Program-made: the position numbers and the translations under genes | Notes under the pieces: model-generated | Told to the model about the DNA's origin: nothing | The model's input: the letters and a program-made list of their open reading frames with translations, nothing else | Database searches by the model: none | Part shown: one piece after another, positions 1 to 10,887 of the stretch | How positions within the stretch are numbered: position 1 is the stretch's first letter | Layout of the letters: the number at the start of each line of letters is the position of its first letter | NCBI GenBank assembly: GCA_016859345.1 | Contig: CM029131.1 | Span: forward strand, 7,678,320-7,742,319 | Source: Istiophorus platypterus | Taxonomy: Eukaryota > Chordata > Actinopteri > Istiophoriformes > Istiophoridae | Length of the DNA stretch: 64,000 nucleotides | Direction: 5' to 3'

Positions 1-470
1 ACCTTGTATACAGTTGTGATTCCTTGTTACAGATTAAACTGCCCACATTATAAGATTTGTTTTGTATGTATAATCGAAAATCTCCAGAGCATCTATTAAC
101 GAAACCTGTTAAATTTAAAAAGACTATCTTCCTCTGAAATGCAGCACTGTAAAAGTATAAATTACACAAACCTTTGTGGACTTAAAACAACTTTTTTGTT
201 TCTTCTTTTTTTCCTGCTTTGTGGATATTTCTAATGTTTTGTACATTTACTCGTATGTATTTGGTTTTACATAATTCAGCTGCCTTATTCAAGCTGCAAT
301 GTCACAAAATGCAGAAAAGGTCAAATGGGTTGATTATAGGCTTTGCACGCATACAAGTCAATATCCAGATAAAATGATAAAAGACACTAAACCTTTCCTT
401 CTTGCTGACATTTCTCTCCATCTCTGAGGGAAAGTTTTGATATCAGGACCCCCCTTAGAGGAGGATGGGG
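1..470. other. AT-rich non-coding stretch
   Basis: I see no gene, RNA or recognisable repeat here. The sequence is AT-rich and of ordinary complexity, with no ORF that looks coding. Confidence 0.6.
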
Positions 471-471
471 G

Positions 472-512
472 TTCTCTCTCTCTCTCTCTCTCTCTCCCTC
501 TCCCTCCCCCTC
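472..512 (+). repeat. (TC)n microsatellite with C-rich tail
   Basis: A run of TC dinucleotides to about 497 passes into CCCTC-type imperfect units. It is a simple repeat with no coding content. Confidence 0.9.
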
Positions 513-515
513 CAC

Positions 516-880
516 TCATCCTAAATGAGGGCTTTTTCCTCTTTTTTTGCTGCTGTTGATGGGGGGTGTCAGGCTCTGGGAAGAATGAGGACTTCCTGTG
601 GAGGGCCTTTAAGTGTGGAGCTAAGGAGTCAGTCTCTCTCTCACCCTCACAGCTCCTCTCTAGGTCTCTCGCTCATCCTAAATGGGGTCAAGCTCCCAGC
701 CAGGACCTGCTGCTTTCAAAGACCCTAAAGAGCAACTCTCCTCCACCTGCCCTTTCCTCTTCTCCCTCAACAACCTTTTCTTCTTCTTTTCCTTTTTTCC
801 TTTTCATTCCTGTCCTTCACCTCCTCCCATCCACCCTTTTCTTCTTGTCAGAAGCACTTTTCTGATCTGCCTACCTACAG
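516..880 (+). other. pyrimidine-rich tract
   Basis: About 720-860 is almost all C and T on the plus strand (CTTCTTCTTTTCC-type units). The overlapping short ORFs are artefacts of this composition (runs of Ser, Pro and Phe). It is followed by ordinary AT-rich DNA. Confidence 0.6.
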
Positions 881-2050
881 TACATAATCACTCCATCCAG
901 TCATTTACACATCACATGATTAACAAGATGAGAAGGAAATTTTGAAATACAAAATGTTTATTTTTCAGGCTTTTCCCAAATTCCAGTGAGTATTAGCTCT
1001 TGAGCACTAAGAACTATTAAAGCTAGAATGGCACTCAGCAGAGCACATATCTCCGCCAAGGCCAATGTCAAACAACATACACCAGACATCAGAGGAAATC
1101 TAAATGAACAGCTCATAGACATGAAACCTGTGACAAGGGGTCAAAGGTAGACATGACTGTAAAGGGTCAGAGACAAAGAAAAGTCAGCAGTCTGTGTTCT
1201 AGATGTCTTTTTACCTGCAAATTGCAAAGCCATTTCTTTTCAAGAGGAGTAAAACTTATAACTTGCCAGAGTCAAAAAGCTTCTAACCCAACATTTAGAT
1301 CATCACAGGGTAATAAAAATCTCCACTGAAACTAGGAAATAGACACCAATTAGCATATCAAAATTATTCATGCATTCTTTTAAACCCAATCAGGTAAAGA
1401 GCTTCCCAAAGGCCATATGCAATCAGTCAAAAAAGGTCATACAACTAAACTTGACCAGAGTTTTTCCAATTCCAGCTCCAGTTAATAAATCATAAATCCG
1501 CAGTCGGCCATCAAAAAGCTGGTATAATTTTTAAAACCGTTCTTTGGCTCCAAATTCATGTTGCACAGTAGTTCTGGGATGAGCCCTACAGCATACAACT
1601 ATTACTTTTTCTACTGGAATTCAAATAACATTGAAGTCCTTTTTATGATTTTTACACATGTATTGAAAAACCCTCTTTTGTGTCAACATCGAAAGACAAG
1701 TCATGCCACCGACTTTTTCAAAAGCACACAGGCTGATTTCTTAATTTTAATGCAATGATACCTAACACAAAAACAGGATTAACCTTAAATGCAACTGAAC
1801 ATGAGCCAATGGCACTCAACCACCTGTCTAGCACACACAGACAACACACCTTCATGCCTCAGAGGGCCCTCCCTCTTTCAGAAGCAGTGACATACCTTCC
1901 CTCCTTTACCAGGCGTCCATCTATCCATGGGAGAAAGCGGTAGATAGGCAGGTTGAGGACTTTTCTTTTCTCCATATATCCATCCACCCAGGATGAGACG
2001 AGCTCTGTCATTTCTAACCTTTTTTGAAATCTATCCTCTAGTTGGAAAAA
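881..2050. other. non-coding; possible very old repeat
   Basis: There is no gene. Around 1027-1075 the text resembles, on the minus strand, a phrase I associate with an interspersed animal repeat (CCTTGGCGGAGATATGTGC followed by TCTGCTGAGTGCC). I cannot confirm the family, and the rest of the segment is unremarkable. Confidence 0.3.
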
Positions 2051-2560
2051 AGATGAGTGGGAGAAAAGTGTGAAGGAGAAAGAAATGGATGCCAGGCACA
2101 TCGTCTCCAATCAGTGTTCCACTTCATATGTTCTTACTACTCCTAGCTGCAGACATTTTTCCCTACTTTTCCATTGGAACGCTCAATGTCTCGGCCTAGC
2201 AGTGACAGCATCACATCTTCAGTTAAAGTCCTGCAGAACCCAGTATATCCATCAACAGCAGAAACTGAAGCCCCACCTGATGACTTTCTGCGACAGGAAC
2301 AATGGTGCTCTGTCCCTACCTTCTAGCATCCATGTCTTTTTCCTCTACTTCTCTCCTTTTTCTGCTTCCTTCGACCTAGGCCTGTCTGAACCCTTCCTGC
2401 ATTCCTCAAACCACCTCTGGCTCTCCCTTGTACCCAACTCCTCAGGCCTGCCCACCTCTCCCTTCCCTCCATGGCGTTCCTCCCATCCCAAACTCCACCG
2501 CCGATGGCCAGTGTGGCTCTCCGCTCCCCTCGGACCCATACTGGGTTTTATTTAATTTGT
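2051..2560 (+). other. non-coding, pyrimidine-rich from about 2330
   Basis: An open frame of 161 codons (2070-2555) crosses this stretch. It is rich in Ser, Pro, Leu and His and driven by C/T bias, with no domain I recognise. I treat it as non-coding. From about 2330 to 2490 the plus strand is strongly C/T-biased. Confidence 0.5.
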
Positions 2561-2564
2561 CCGT

Positions 2565-3060
2565 ATAATAGACGTGAATGAACCCCGGGGTTTAGGGCTA
2601 CACAGGCAGAGAAAGCGACAGAGGAGGGAGGGGCAGGCCGCTCAGCAATGTGTGTCAAAAGAGAAACAATAAGTGCCATTATTTTTGATTGGCTTCCCCT
2701 TTTTGAAAATTACTTCCAAAGTGTGATGTCCCATTGTGGGAGCAGAATAACGCTGAACAATGCAGCAGGGGGCAGGGGGGTAGTCTTATATATCCAGGCT
2801 AATATTCAAGGGGGCTTTGGCCAATGCCGACTGGCCTGCACTGGATAACCCTTCAGCGCAGCGACTGGGCCTGGGGTTAGGCTCATAATGGGAGGCATTG
2901 GGAGGCCTTTAGTTCCCATTGTGGCGGCTGTGTCAACAGAGAGGCCGCTGGGAGTTGCCTGGCATGTGGAACGGAGAAAAAGCCCTTTATCCCCTTCCTT
3001 TTACAGAGACCGAGAGATGCACCACCTCTCTGTCTCCCTGTCCCTGTTTACCCTGTTAGG
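2565..3060. promoter_or_regulatory. candidate regulatory block (complex, GC-richer)
   Basis: This block of about 500 bp stands out from the AT-rich, low-complexity surroundings. It has balanced base use and no simple repeats, and it carries a CTCF-like site, an AATATTCA/TTATATATCC segment and GGCCAATGCC (CCAAT core). The short ORFs in it lack coding character. Fish conserved non-coding elements look like this, but one genome cannot show conservation. Confidence 0.35.
2762..2775 (+). promoter_or_regulatory. CTCF-like motif
   Basis: The 14-mer GCAGCAGGGGGCAG matches the vertebrate CTCF core (CCASYAGRKGGCRS) at 13 of 14 positions; only the first base differs. It lies in a complex block, which makes a working insulator or loop anchor plausible. 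Occupancy is not shown by sequence alone. Confidence 0.4.
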
Positions 3061-3984
3061 CTTTTTGATAGATTGTCTAAAGGGAACAGGGATGTCCTGA
3101 CCAAATTTTTTTGTTCATCCTATCCCGATACATTATTATTGCATATCTGTGACAGAGTCTGATATGATTCTTAAATTCACCTAAATTCTGATTAAATATG
3201 TATTTGAGACACTGAAATAATAGCTGTGGACTGGTAAATAACCAAATATCCTGGATGAAAAGTATAAGACTGATCTGTTTAAATTATTTCTAAGGTATGA
3301 ATAACAGTTTAACAATCGATGTGAAGCCATCTGCTTCAGAGGAGATGTATCACTATGATGGAAATTACAAAAACTGCAGTTGTTTTCTGTTAGAGTAATG
3401 CTTCCTTTACCTCATAATCAATCTTTTGCTGAGTACAGACACTGGCTGGACCATCCATCCGTTTGCTTCTCTCCTACTCTGTGCTCACATATACAGCAAT
3501 TTGATACAGTTCCCATTTCTCATTTACATGTTTTCTGTTCCTGTTTTCAGACAACGAAACAAGCGTCAAATAGTGACTGAACATGGCCCTTTAAGACCAC
3601 ATGTTGACCAGCAGTCACTTCAAAGCTATTTCCAAACTGCTGCCCTGATTTTATATTCATGATCTGACATCATCTGAAAAACGGCCATACACATAAGTTA
3701 AAGTGGGTGTGCTGTGATTTCAGCTATATTTACCTGTAAAATGATCATCAGAAAGAAACTTAAAGTTCATTCAGATGATGTTTAGTCAATTTAAATCAGA
3801 TGCATAAGGAAGTGTGCCTGCACAAGGAAAACAACTTTGCACTCACAGGGTAATACTGGTGACTCTTCAATGGAAAGTAGCTAAAAATTTGTCGTTAGGT
3901 TCTTTTTTTGAAAACAAGTCCCTGAAATGGTGTCAAAAGTTGGTGAATCTAACTACAAAGGCACTAAATTGAAAACACTACCTT
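3061..3984. other. non-coding stretch
   Basis: AT-rich DNA with no gene. Two TTTACCTGTAAAA-type near-palindromes occur at about 3730 and just beyond the segment at about 4230, but nothing else stands out. Confidence 0.5.
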
Positions 3985-4260
3985 TAAATGCCCCCCCCCC
4001 AATGATGTAATGGAACTGTTTGTGCATATTCATTTTGAAAGAGCAACAGCCAATGGGGAAGCTCAATCACTCAGCCAGTCAGCGACATTCATGTTTGTGG
4101 GGGCTGGTACCCGCTATCCCAGAGCAGCCACAAAACCAAGTCTATTTCTGCCCTGCGGTCGAGTGACTTGCATAATTAACATCAGTTATTGACAGCTGAT
4201 GTGAGGGGCTGCTACAGTTGGCGATTTTTACCTGTAAAATTCACACTTCTCACATCCACA
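3985..4260. promoter_or_regulatory. weak candidate regulatory block
   Basis: After a C10 tract the sequence becomes complex. It contains an octamer-like TTGCATAATTAA segment (about 4168-4180), CAGTTATTGACAGCTGATG and a CCAATGG core. No ORF is convincing. The call rests only on contrast with its surroundings and motif content. Confidence 0.2.
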
Positions 4261-4900
4261 GACACTTTTCCACTGTGAATGCAATGAAATGCTGCACTGT
4301 AAAGCAGCTGACAATAGAGAAAAGTAGCACTCTAGCAATACCAGATTTTGAACAGCTTTATTTGACCTGATACAGATCCGTTAAAATGCGGCCTTATCAG
4401 CCCATCTCTGACTACACATTCTCCCACTGAACACCGAGAGATTGTACTCTGTACAATATGTTACCCATGGTGCACTCTTAACATAGAATTCAATTACAAT
4501 GGAAGAGATTCAACTGTTTAGATCTGGGAACACAGCAGCCTCACCTGAAAAAAAATATTTGTCAGATGTGAGAAGCACAATCTGACAAGTTGTAAACAAA
4601 CCACAAGGACATCCAAACAGATAATGTCAAAAGATGTTTACAGTTTGAGTGACAATTTTAAACAGTCTTGTTTAAAAATTGTTGAAAATAAGGCAAAATA
4701 TGTTCTTTCTGACCGCTGGTCCAACTTTTTTTTGGGGGGGGGGCTTGAATGACTACTAAAATGTGAGGTGGCAGGTAAAATATAGAAAAAATATCCCTAA
4801 TTTTGTTTGACTTGTCTGATAACTTGCTGACAGAACAGTTATCAGACAAAAGGACAGAAATCGGTCCATCTAAAAATCCCTCTCCATTCCTACTATAGAG
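4261..4900. other. non-coding stretch with T8G10 tract
   Basis: No gene. A T run passes directly into a G run at about 4726-4743. The 211-codon minus-strand ORF that begins further right runs through here, but its upstream part is translated CA repeat (alternating Cys and Val), so I do not accept it. Confidence 0.5.
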
Positions 4901-5390
4901 CATCACACTCACGCACACACAAGCAGTAGCTGGATTGTCAATATCACTGTCGGCCCATTCATTCATCCAACTCCACCTGGGAAAGAGACGGACACGTGTG
5001 TTTACTCTAGATTCTATTCCCTCAGGCAGGCAGGCGCACACACACACACACACACCACTATTATACTTGTCTCCTGGCTGCGATGAGCCAACCTTGAGAA
5101 AACGGGTGAAGCTGAACAAATAGAGGCGTCCAAACACACACAAACACACACACGCACACACATGTATGCAAATACACACACGCAGACCACCAGCACCTAA
5201 ACAAACAGGCCCGGGAATGGCAGCAGCACACGCCAAGCAGCTCTCATTACCAGCCAGCACAATAAGCTCAGGTCCAGACAGACAGACACACACAAAACCA
5301 GGAGGGCTACTCGGTCAATACCCAGCGAGAGTTTCATTCCACAATAAACTGGAACAACCGGCCAGTGAGCTATAGCACACACACCAACTT
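4901..5390 (+). repeat. cluster of imperfect (CA)n microsatellites
   Basis: Short CA arrays at about 5036-5056, 5131-5162 and 5280-5293 are separated by CA-rich text with CAGGCAGGCAGG and CAGACAGACAGA units. All ORFs here on both strands are translated repeats. Confidence 0.8.
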
Positions 5391-5717
5391 GCACGCTTTT
5401 CTCCAGACCAACATTTAATTTAAATATAGCTTTATTTTTCTAAGATAGTTGAAATTCACATTTAAACGTTTTTAAAAAAAATTTTTTATCTATAAATATC
5501 CAAATTTAACCATAGGAGAGTGGGGACTGATAAAGTGGGAGGCTGGTGGACAGCTCTGGACACTGTTTGTTTACTGCAACCAAAACGGCGTCAGCAGTTT
5601 CCTATCGGTTCCTATTGTTCGACCGACACAGATAAAGCACGAGAGACAGAGCAACTGGTCAGCATAGAAGGTAACAGAAAGAAGGAAAAGCCTGGCAGCA
5701 TCACTCCGCGAATCAGG
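5391..5717. other. non-coding stretch
   Basis: An AT-rich part (5400-5510) is followed by mixed sequence. I see no gene or repeat family. Confidence 0.5.
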
Positions 5718-5797
5718 AAAAAAAAAAAAAAAAAAAAAACACACCCTAACTATAAATCTCTCCATTTATGTGGCTTTTTTTTTTTTTTTTTTTTTTT
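5718..5797. repeat. A22 ... T23 homopolymer pair
   Basis: An A22 run (5718-5739) and a T23 run (5775-5797) flank 35 bp of ordinary sequence. They form an uninterrupted potential A:T stem. They may be two retroposed tails in opposite orientation or chance homopolymer growth. Confidence 0.8.
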
Positions 5798-5954
5798 AAA
5801 CATAATTTCTTTCCACTTTTGGTATTACATGTGTATTATTCTAGGGTTTGTGCTGAAGTCACCTGTCAACCAACTTTTCCTGATACCAGTTTACCTGTGA
5901 CCTCTTCTACATTAACTTAAGTTCAAGTCTCTGTATGTAGCACTCAGTCTGCAG

Positions 5955-5961
<7 letters not shown>

Positions 5962-5989
<28 letters not shown>
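5962..5989 (+). repeat. (CA)n microsatellite
   Basis: A perfect dinucleotide array of about 14 units, ending 2 bp before the left arm of the 33-bp inverted repeat described next. Confidence 0.95.
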
Positions 5990-5991
<2 letters not shown>

Positions 5992-6024
5992 CTGCTTGCT
6001 TGTGGGTCTTTCTGCCCTAAGTTT
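5992..6024 (-). repeat. left arm of a perfect 33-bp inverted repeat (Tc1-like coding scrap)
   Basis: This is an exact reverse complement of 6424-6456. The right arm is the part of a Tc1-like transposase gene encoding the LRAERPTSKQQ-type segment, so this arm is a displaced, inverted scrap of the same coding region. It lies outside the terminal-repeat-like segment that follows. Confidence 0.85.
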
Positions 6025-6084
6025 GACACACACAGGTGTGTACTCATTTGACAGTGACACACAATTTTCCCACATTTGCCTATG

Positions 6085-6570
6085 TACATCAACACAATGA
6101 AATGAAGCCATCAAGATGTGATTGGAGAGTAAACTTTCAGCTTTAATTTAATGGGTTTCACTAAAATTTTACATGAACCTTTTACAAATTAAAGCCATTT
6201 TGATACATAGTCCCTGATTTTCAAACTCTTCAAAAGTAATCAACTCAAAAAAAATGCTGCACAACCGATAAGACTGTTCCTTGAAATACAGGAGGGATAA
6301 TTACTCAAAACATACTGTGAAACCCAAGAGCTTCTCAAGGCGATAAACTAGAATATTCTTCAATGGCCAAGTCAGTCACCTGACCTCAACCAAACTAAGC
6401 AGGTGTTTCACTTCCTGAAGTCAAAACTTAGGGCAGAAAGACCCACAAGCAAGCAGCAACTGAAGGCAGCTGCCGCGAAGGCCTGGTAAAGCATCAAGGG
6501 AGGAAACTTGGCATTTGCTGCGTCCCTGGGTTCCAGACGTTTACTACAATGTTCCCAACGCCCTCACAAG
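6085..6570 (+). pseudogene. internally deleted Tc1/mariner-like transposon with transposase C-terminal remnant
   Basis: About 6105-6250 matches, in reverse, the end region I recall for fish Tc1-like elements (ATCACATCTTGATGGCTTC and AAAGCTGAAAGT text on the minus strand). About 6345-6560, read forward, gives the transposase C-terminal part: a WPSQSPDLN-like segment, then LKSKLRAERPTSKQQLKAA (GAAGTCAAAACTTAGGGCAG onward), then a weak IKGGN-like stretch. The catalytic centre and N-terminal DNA-binding region are missing, and there are stops and frameshifts. No second terminal repeat is visible downstream. It is a dead, rearranged copy and cannot transpose by itself. The superfamily is clear to me; the exact family is not. 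Confidence 0.75.
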
Positions 6571-6757
6571 TTTGTCTAATGAACTGATTGTAGTTTGTTT
6601 AGTTCATTGTCCCTTGACAGCACTTTCACAACAGATAGCTTGTGTGATTTACACTTACAGCAGCTTAAAGTATCCTATTTGTTTAATTTATAAAATTCTC
6701 TTACCATAGCATGTTCAATGCATGTTGCCATTATTAAATTAAGCTATAGACATATAT

Positions 6758-7128
6758 TCAGTGACCAGTTTATTAGGTACACTTGTAAAATCTAATGCTA
6801 TCTGATACCATTGCTCTGCCATAAATTCAACTGGTAACAGTTGAATAATGTTCAGTTTTCATTTGTATTTGTATTATTGATGTATTGTTTTGTCCTTTTC
6901 ATTTACAAACATGAGGGGGAATAAATATTAAACACATCTCAATATAGTGCAGTCCATCACAAAACCATCACTAACTGTAAACTCAGTGATAAACATTCAG
7001 CTAAATGAATACCTCTCTGACAATGCTAACAAAAAGTAAACATTATAATTTCCTAAATGTAAAGTTTATGGCAGATCTGTTGTATTGGAAAGCATTAGAC
7101 TTACAGTACCTAATAAACTGGCCCCTGA
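6758..7128. mobile_element. non-autonomous DNA transposon (MITE-like) with terminal inverted repeats
   Basis: The left end (6758-6780) and the reverse complement of the right end (7106-7128) match at 21 of 23 positions and share CCAGTTTATTAGGTAC. The 371-bp element has no transposase-like ORF. The TTTATTAGGTAC end is a pattern I recall as widespread in teleosts. I see no convincing target-site duplication, so the superfamily is left open. It sits just downstream of the Tc1-like remnant. Confidence 0.75.
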
Positions 7129-7239
7129 GCGTAAATGTATTTGCTGAAGTCGCATACCATGTATTTCATTTATTTTTTACACACTCCTACATAATTAAAT
7201 TTCTGTACATTTTAATTTTACTTTAACCGATATTCCTCT

Positions 7240-7700
7240 CCCTTTCTGCAACGAGTTCCACACAGTGATCATTAAAGAACCTTATTATCTTGTGAATACA
7301 TGTGCACACTCCCAGCTAATGACAAGCCCTCCACACTGACCCGCTGACCCTCATCAGAGCAACAAAGAGGCAGATAGCAGCAGCAGGACAATAAGAGTGA
7401 GAGGTTGCTTAGGGTGACGAGATAAAAGCAGTGACACGACAGTGAAGGAGGGATCAGGAGCATGACAGGAGGAAAACAGGAGGAGTAGAGGAGGGGGTGA
7501 CGGCACTAATCTCAGCTTGGCTCGACTCTATCAAGGTTGAAAGTGAAACCCTAAAGGAGACCGTCAGTTTAAAAATTAAAAGTACCGCCATGAAAAACAC
7601 AAAGCAACTGCCAATCTGCCCTTATTAACACTAATTAAACTACGGATGTCAATTTAATGTCGGAGCAGTGCGACAAGTGTTTGTAGGATCACCCCTTCAG
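7240..7700. promoter_or_regulatory. candidate regulatory block
   Basis: Complex, non-repetitive sequence with balanced composition, holding ATTAACACTAATTAAAC near 7625-7640 (homeodomain-type cores), TGATCATTAAAG and GATAAAAG. No ORF is convincing. The call is an inference from composition and motif density. Confidence 0.25.
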
Positions 7701-8616
7701 ACGAGATAGCCATTCAAACAGCACCTCAGCTATTTAGTTTTTAAAAACAAGAGTTCAAACTGAAGCATCAGAGGCCACAATATCCTGACTTTTAGTCCCT
7801 GGCATGTGTAAAGCTCCACAAGCACTCCATCTTCCACCTCGAGTAATGGACCTTCATCGCATCCTTTAGTTAGACCTGCTAAATACCTTTCAATAAGACT
7901 TAAATCAATTATCTGTTTCAGCTCTACAAAGTTCACACAACTTAGTCTGGCGTCCATTGTGTTTTTTCAGTTGACAATGGTCACCTGCCATGGTAACGTT
8001 TTTTGGTTCTTTTTTTTTTTATACATCATCCATCCCTGCACATCCCTTCCTCCATGCAGGTGTCAGGCAGGTATTTAGGTCGACTGGGAGTTTGAGCAGT
8101 GACGCTCCGCAGTCTTCACCCTGCAGTCAGTCGAGCTGGACAGATGATCAGGATAAGAGCCAGAAAACGGCCGTGTCCATCATTCTGTCTCTCTCTAGCA
8201 CGAACAACATACATTATCACCTCATCACTGTGCTGTCAGCAGTCTATTCCTTCTGGGCCGCACACACATGCACACACAGAGCTCTATGTAGTAGCACATA
8301 CTGTCACTCTGCACTGATAAGATGTCCATTATGCTTCTTTCACTCAGACAGACAACATAAGCGTATTTTTAGGAACATAAAATCATACACACAGTCACTG
8401 CTTTAGTCCCCCAGCGTTGGCAGACTTGACTGTTGATTACACATACGACTGTGGACCCACTAAATGAAACAGTTATACGAGCCTCTTTTTTAGACCATAC
8501 CTAAAATATTTCTTTCTGGCATACACCTCCAAATGCTAACCTGCATGTCCGTCTGTTCTCATTTCCCAAGCCCCAGGCTGCCTCCTCTACCCTCTCTCAG
8601 TGTCCCTATGGGGGAA
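7701..8616. other. non-coding stretch
   Basis: Ordinary unique sequence. The 138-codon plus ORF (7990-8406) is rich in Ser, His and Cys, has no domain and I consider it chance. Confidence 0.5.
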
Positions 8617-8631
8617 GGGGGGGGGGGGGGG
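8617..8631 (+). repeat. G15 homopolymer
   Basis: A G run preceded by GGGGGAAG. It is a possible G-quadruplex-forming tract on the plus strand. Confidence 0.9.
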
Positions 8632-9044
8632 TTTCTGCTGAGCCTGCATGCCATGGTAGATCATTTCAAAGCAGCATCCTGATCTACCGTTCCCAACTGC
8701 ATATTAAATAAACTGTAAACTGAATCTGAGAAGGTGGACCTCAAAAATATTTGGCACTATTGCTTGAGAAATGACTTTTAATCCTTATCAAAACAGCTTA
8801 TTTCTTATTTCAGATGACAAGTTGTTTCAGTTCTAGTATAAAACTCTTGTCAGCAGGGTTAGGGTTTTCCTCCTCCATTCTTGTGAATAATTAAAGTGCA
8901 TTATCTACAAGGAAAATCAGTATTTTATCATTAAATCAAATTTTCCAAACAAAACAAAATATCACTCAGTACAAAGAAGCAACAAATTTAACTGCCAGTC
9001 ATATATAGATTTCAAATTAAAAAAAAATGACTGAGTTGTTCTGT
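8632..9044. other. non-coding stretch with small hairpin
   Basis: A perfect 9-bp inverted repeat (GGTAGATCA, 8655-8663, with TGATCTACC, 8680-8688) encloses 16 bp. Otherwise it is AT-rich DNA with nothing recognised. Confidence 0.5.
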
Positions 9045-9255
9045 TGTCTTTTGAGCTGTCACAGTAGTTGATTAATCAATTAACTGATTGACACAAATCG
9101 GCAACTACGTTGATTAAATGTTCAAGCGGTTTGGGGTTTTTATCAAGTCAAAATGCCAAAGGTTTGCTGGTCACACCTTCTCAAATTTGAGGATTAGATG
9201 GTTTTCTATGTCATACACGATGGTTCTTAAAACAAACAACTACAACAAAAAAAAA
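9045..9255 (-). repeat. teleost interspersed repeat, family 1, copy A
   Basis: Read on the minus strand, it has the order of a repeat I recall from many fish genomes: AATCCTCAAATTTGAGAAG, then CAGCAAACCTTTGGCATTTT, then a run of ATTAATCAAC-type units, then CAGCTC. Copies B (56.2 kb) and C (62.7 kb) cover other parts of the same consensus. It has no coding capacity and is probably non-autonomous; the class is uncertain. Confidence 0.65.
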
Positions 9256-9655
9256 CCAAAAGTTAAGTTTTGGAATAAAAAGCAGTGAAAATGTCACATT
9301 GGGCTTTTTGGGCAACTAATATCTACCCATCAACCTGCAATAGTCTAGCTCTCATAAATGAATGATATTAACAGTTGAGTGTGAACATGCATGCTGTTTA
9401 TATGATAGAGTTTCAGTTCGGTAGTATACAAACTCAAAGGATAAGGCTGGTGCTGTTCTATATTTTTCCTATTGTCAATAAATCCCATGAAAGTGTCTTT
9501 TCTATCTCTCAAAACTCGGACTTCTACACTGTCTGTAGCACTTAGTCCCAAACCCACTGGTTCCTAACAAAAGACTTACACTTTTAACACAGGTCACAAA
9601 TTTATAGCTTCTTTTTTTTTTTATAAAAGGCTAATTAATTTTCAACAACTGGGCA
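9256..9655. other. non-coding stretch
   Basis: AT-rich unique sequence; nothing recognised. A T10 run occurs near 9612-9621. Confidence 0.5.
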
Positions 9656-9659
9656 CTGT

Positions 9660-9905
9660 AGTGCAAACATTACTCAGACAGGAGTTAATTTGTGAGGGAC
9701 TATTTTCATCTGCAGATTAATACACATTCTGTGCTCAAGTTAGTATGTATGTTTGTATGTGGGATTAAAAATGAATCAAAGTGACATTGTAAAGGAGGAA
9801 CATGTCACTCTGTGTGACAGTGTGGCTCACTGATGTGTTCTAAATAGGTTCTGAACAACAGTGGAGCTACATGGCAGAGAGTAAGAAGATCTAGCAGGCT
9901 TTACT
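9660..9905 (+). repeat. interspersed repeat, family 2, copy A
   Basis: This copy aligns in order with 43,640-43,915: a CAGGAG-TAAT start, ATTAATACA-ATT, GTATGTGGGAT-AA, AACATGTCA, then a block around GTGGCTCACTGATGTGTTCTAA. Both copies are in the same orientation and neither encodes protein. I recall similar text from other fish genomes but not the family name. Confidence 0.65.
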
Positions 9906-10887
9906 TCTTACAATGAATTTCATTGTTTTCAATCTTTCCATAAGATTTTCTTGACAGTAAGAAAATTATAAAATATCACCATCCTCATCCTTCAAAGCTT
10001 ACTTGTCCGTTAGTGTTTTTTTTTTCCACAGGTCAAACTCATCTTATTAGAAGTCCTATCTAGCAAATGGAACAAAACATGCAGAAATTTCTGTCTCAAC
10101 CAAATACCACTAAAGAAGTCCTTATTCAAAGCCTCTAGTTATTAGCTGCTGATTTAAGGTGCAGATAGAGGTATTGACACTTCACCTCATCCATGCTGTG
10201 TGCACACATTCAGCTGCCGGGTTTGATTGGAAACTTTTCTTCACCAAGAGGAAAAAAAAAAATCCTCCTATTGTGGTAGAGTGTACCGGCAGAGAGAGGG
10301 GGGAACAATAACTGACCTTGGTATTAAACATTATAGATTTCCTTCTGTACAGGATGTGTGGCTCAAGTGTTTATCTCACTGAAAGCTCCTTAGTAAGAGA
10401 GACACTAACACACTCAGCATCAGCCTTGGGAAGGTTCAAAAAGATGAAAAACTTTTGGTAGAGGCAGGATCCACACAACAACTGACCATAGATACAGTAG
10501 ATGTAATGACTTCTCTATTATGAGTCAAGTTCTATCTTAAAATCTGATCACTTTTAATATCAAAGTAAAGTTACCACTGGAACTTTAATTTATACAGAAA
10601 CCTTAAACTAAAACAAACTGTTCATGCAGGAAGCTGTGTTTCTGAAAGTGCCACCTTAAACAGGTAAAAAGACGTTTCACAGGTCTGATAACAACATGCA
10701 ACCAGAGTTATTAAGAGCAACCTTAACAGCCCGTTCCTGTTTTAAGTCCTTCAAACTGATCTAATCAATTAACTGAGATTATCGGTTACACAGAAAATCC
10801 ACTATGTGAACAAATTTAGAGACAAATTCTACACATTTGCATTAATTTTTACACCTTCACCAACCAATACTCATTTGCTTTTCTTAC
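9906..10887. other. non-coding stretch
   Basis: Mixed unique sequence without a gene. About 10,185-10,340 is somewhat more complex. If the exon-like segment that follows (10,888-10,980) is real, this would be the downstream intron of a minus-strand gene. Confidence 0.4.

Noticed and set aside
2070..2555. 161-codon plus-strand ORF
   Set aside because: Composition follows the C/T bias of the tract; no motif, no splice signals and no upstream promoter features.
4658..5293. 211-codon minus-strand ORF, the longest in the window
   Set aside because: Much of it is translated CA microsatellite (alternating Cys and Val) with no domain; a compositional artefact.
8856..8866. GGGTTAGGGTT, telomere-like
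   Set aside because: Less than two units; expected by chance in 64 kb.
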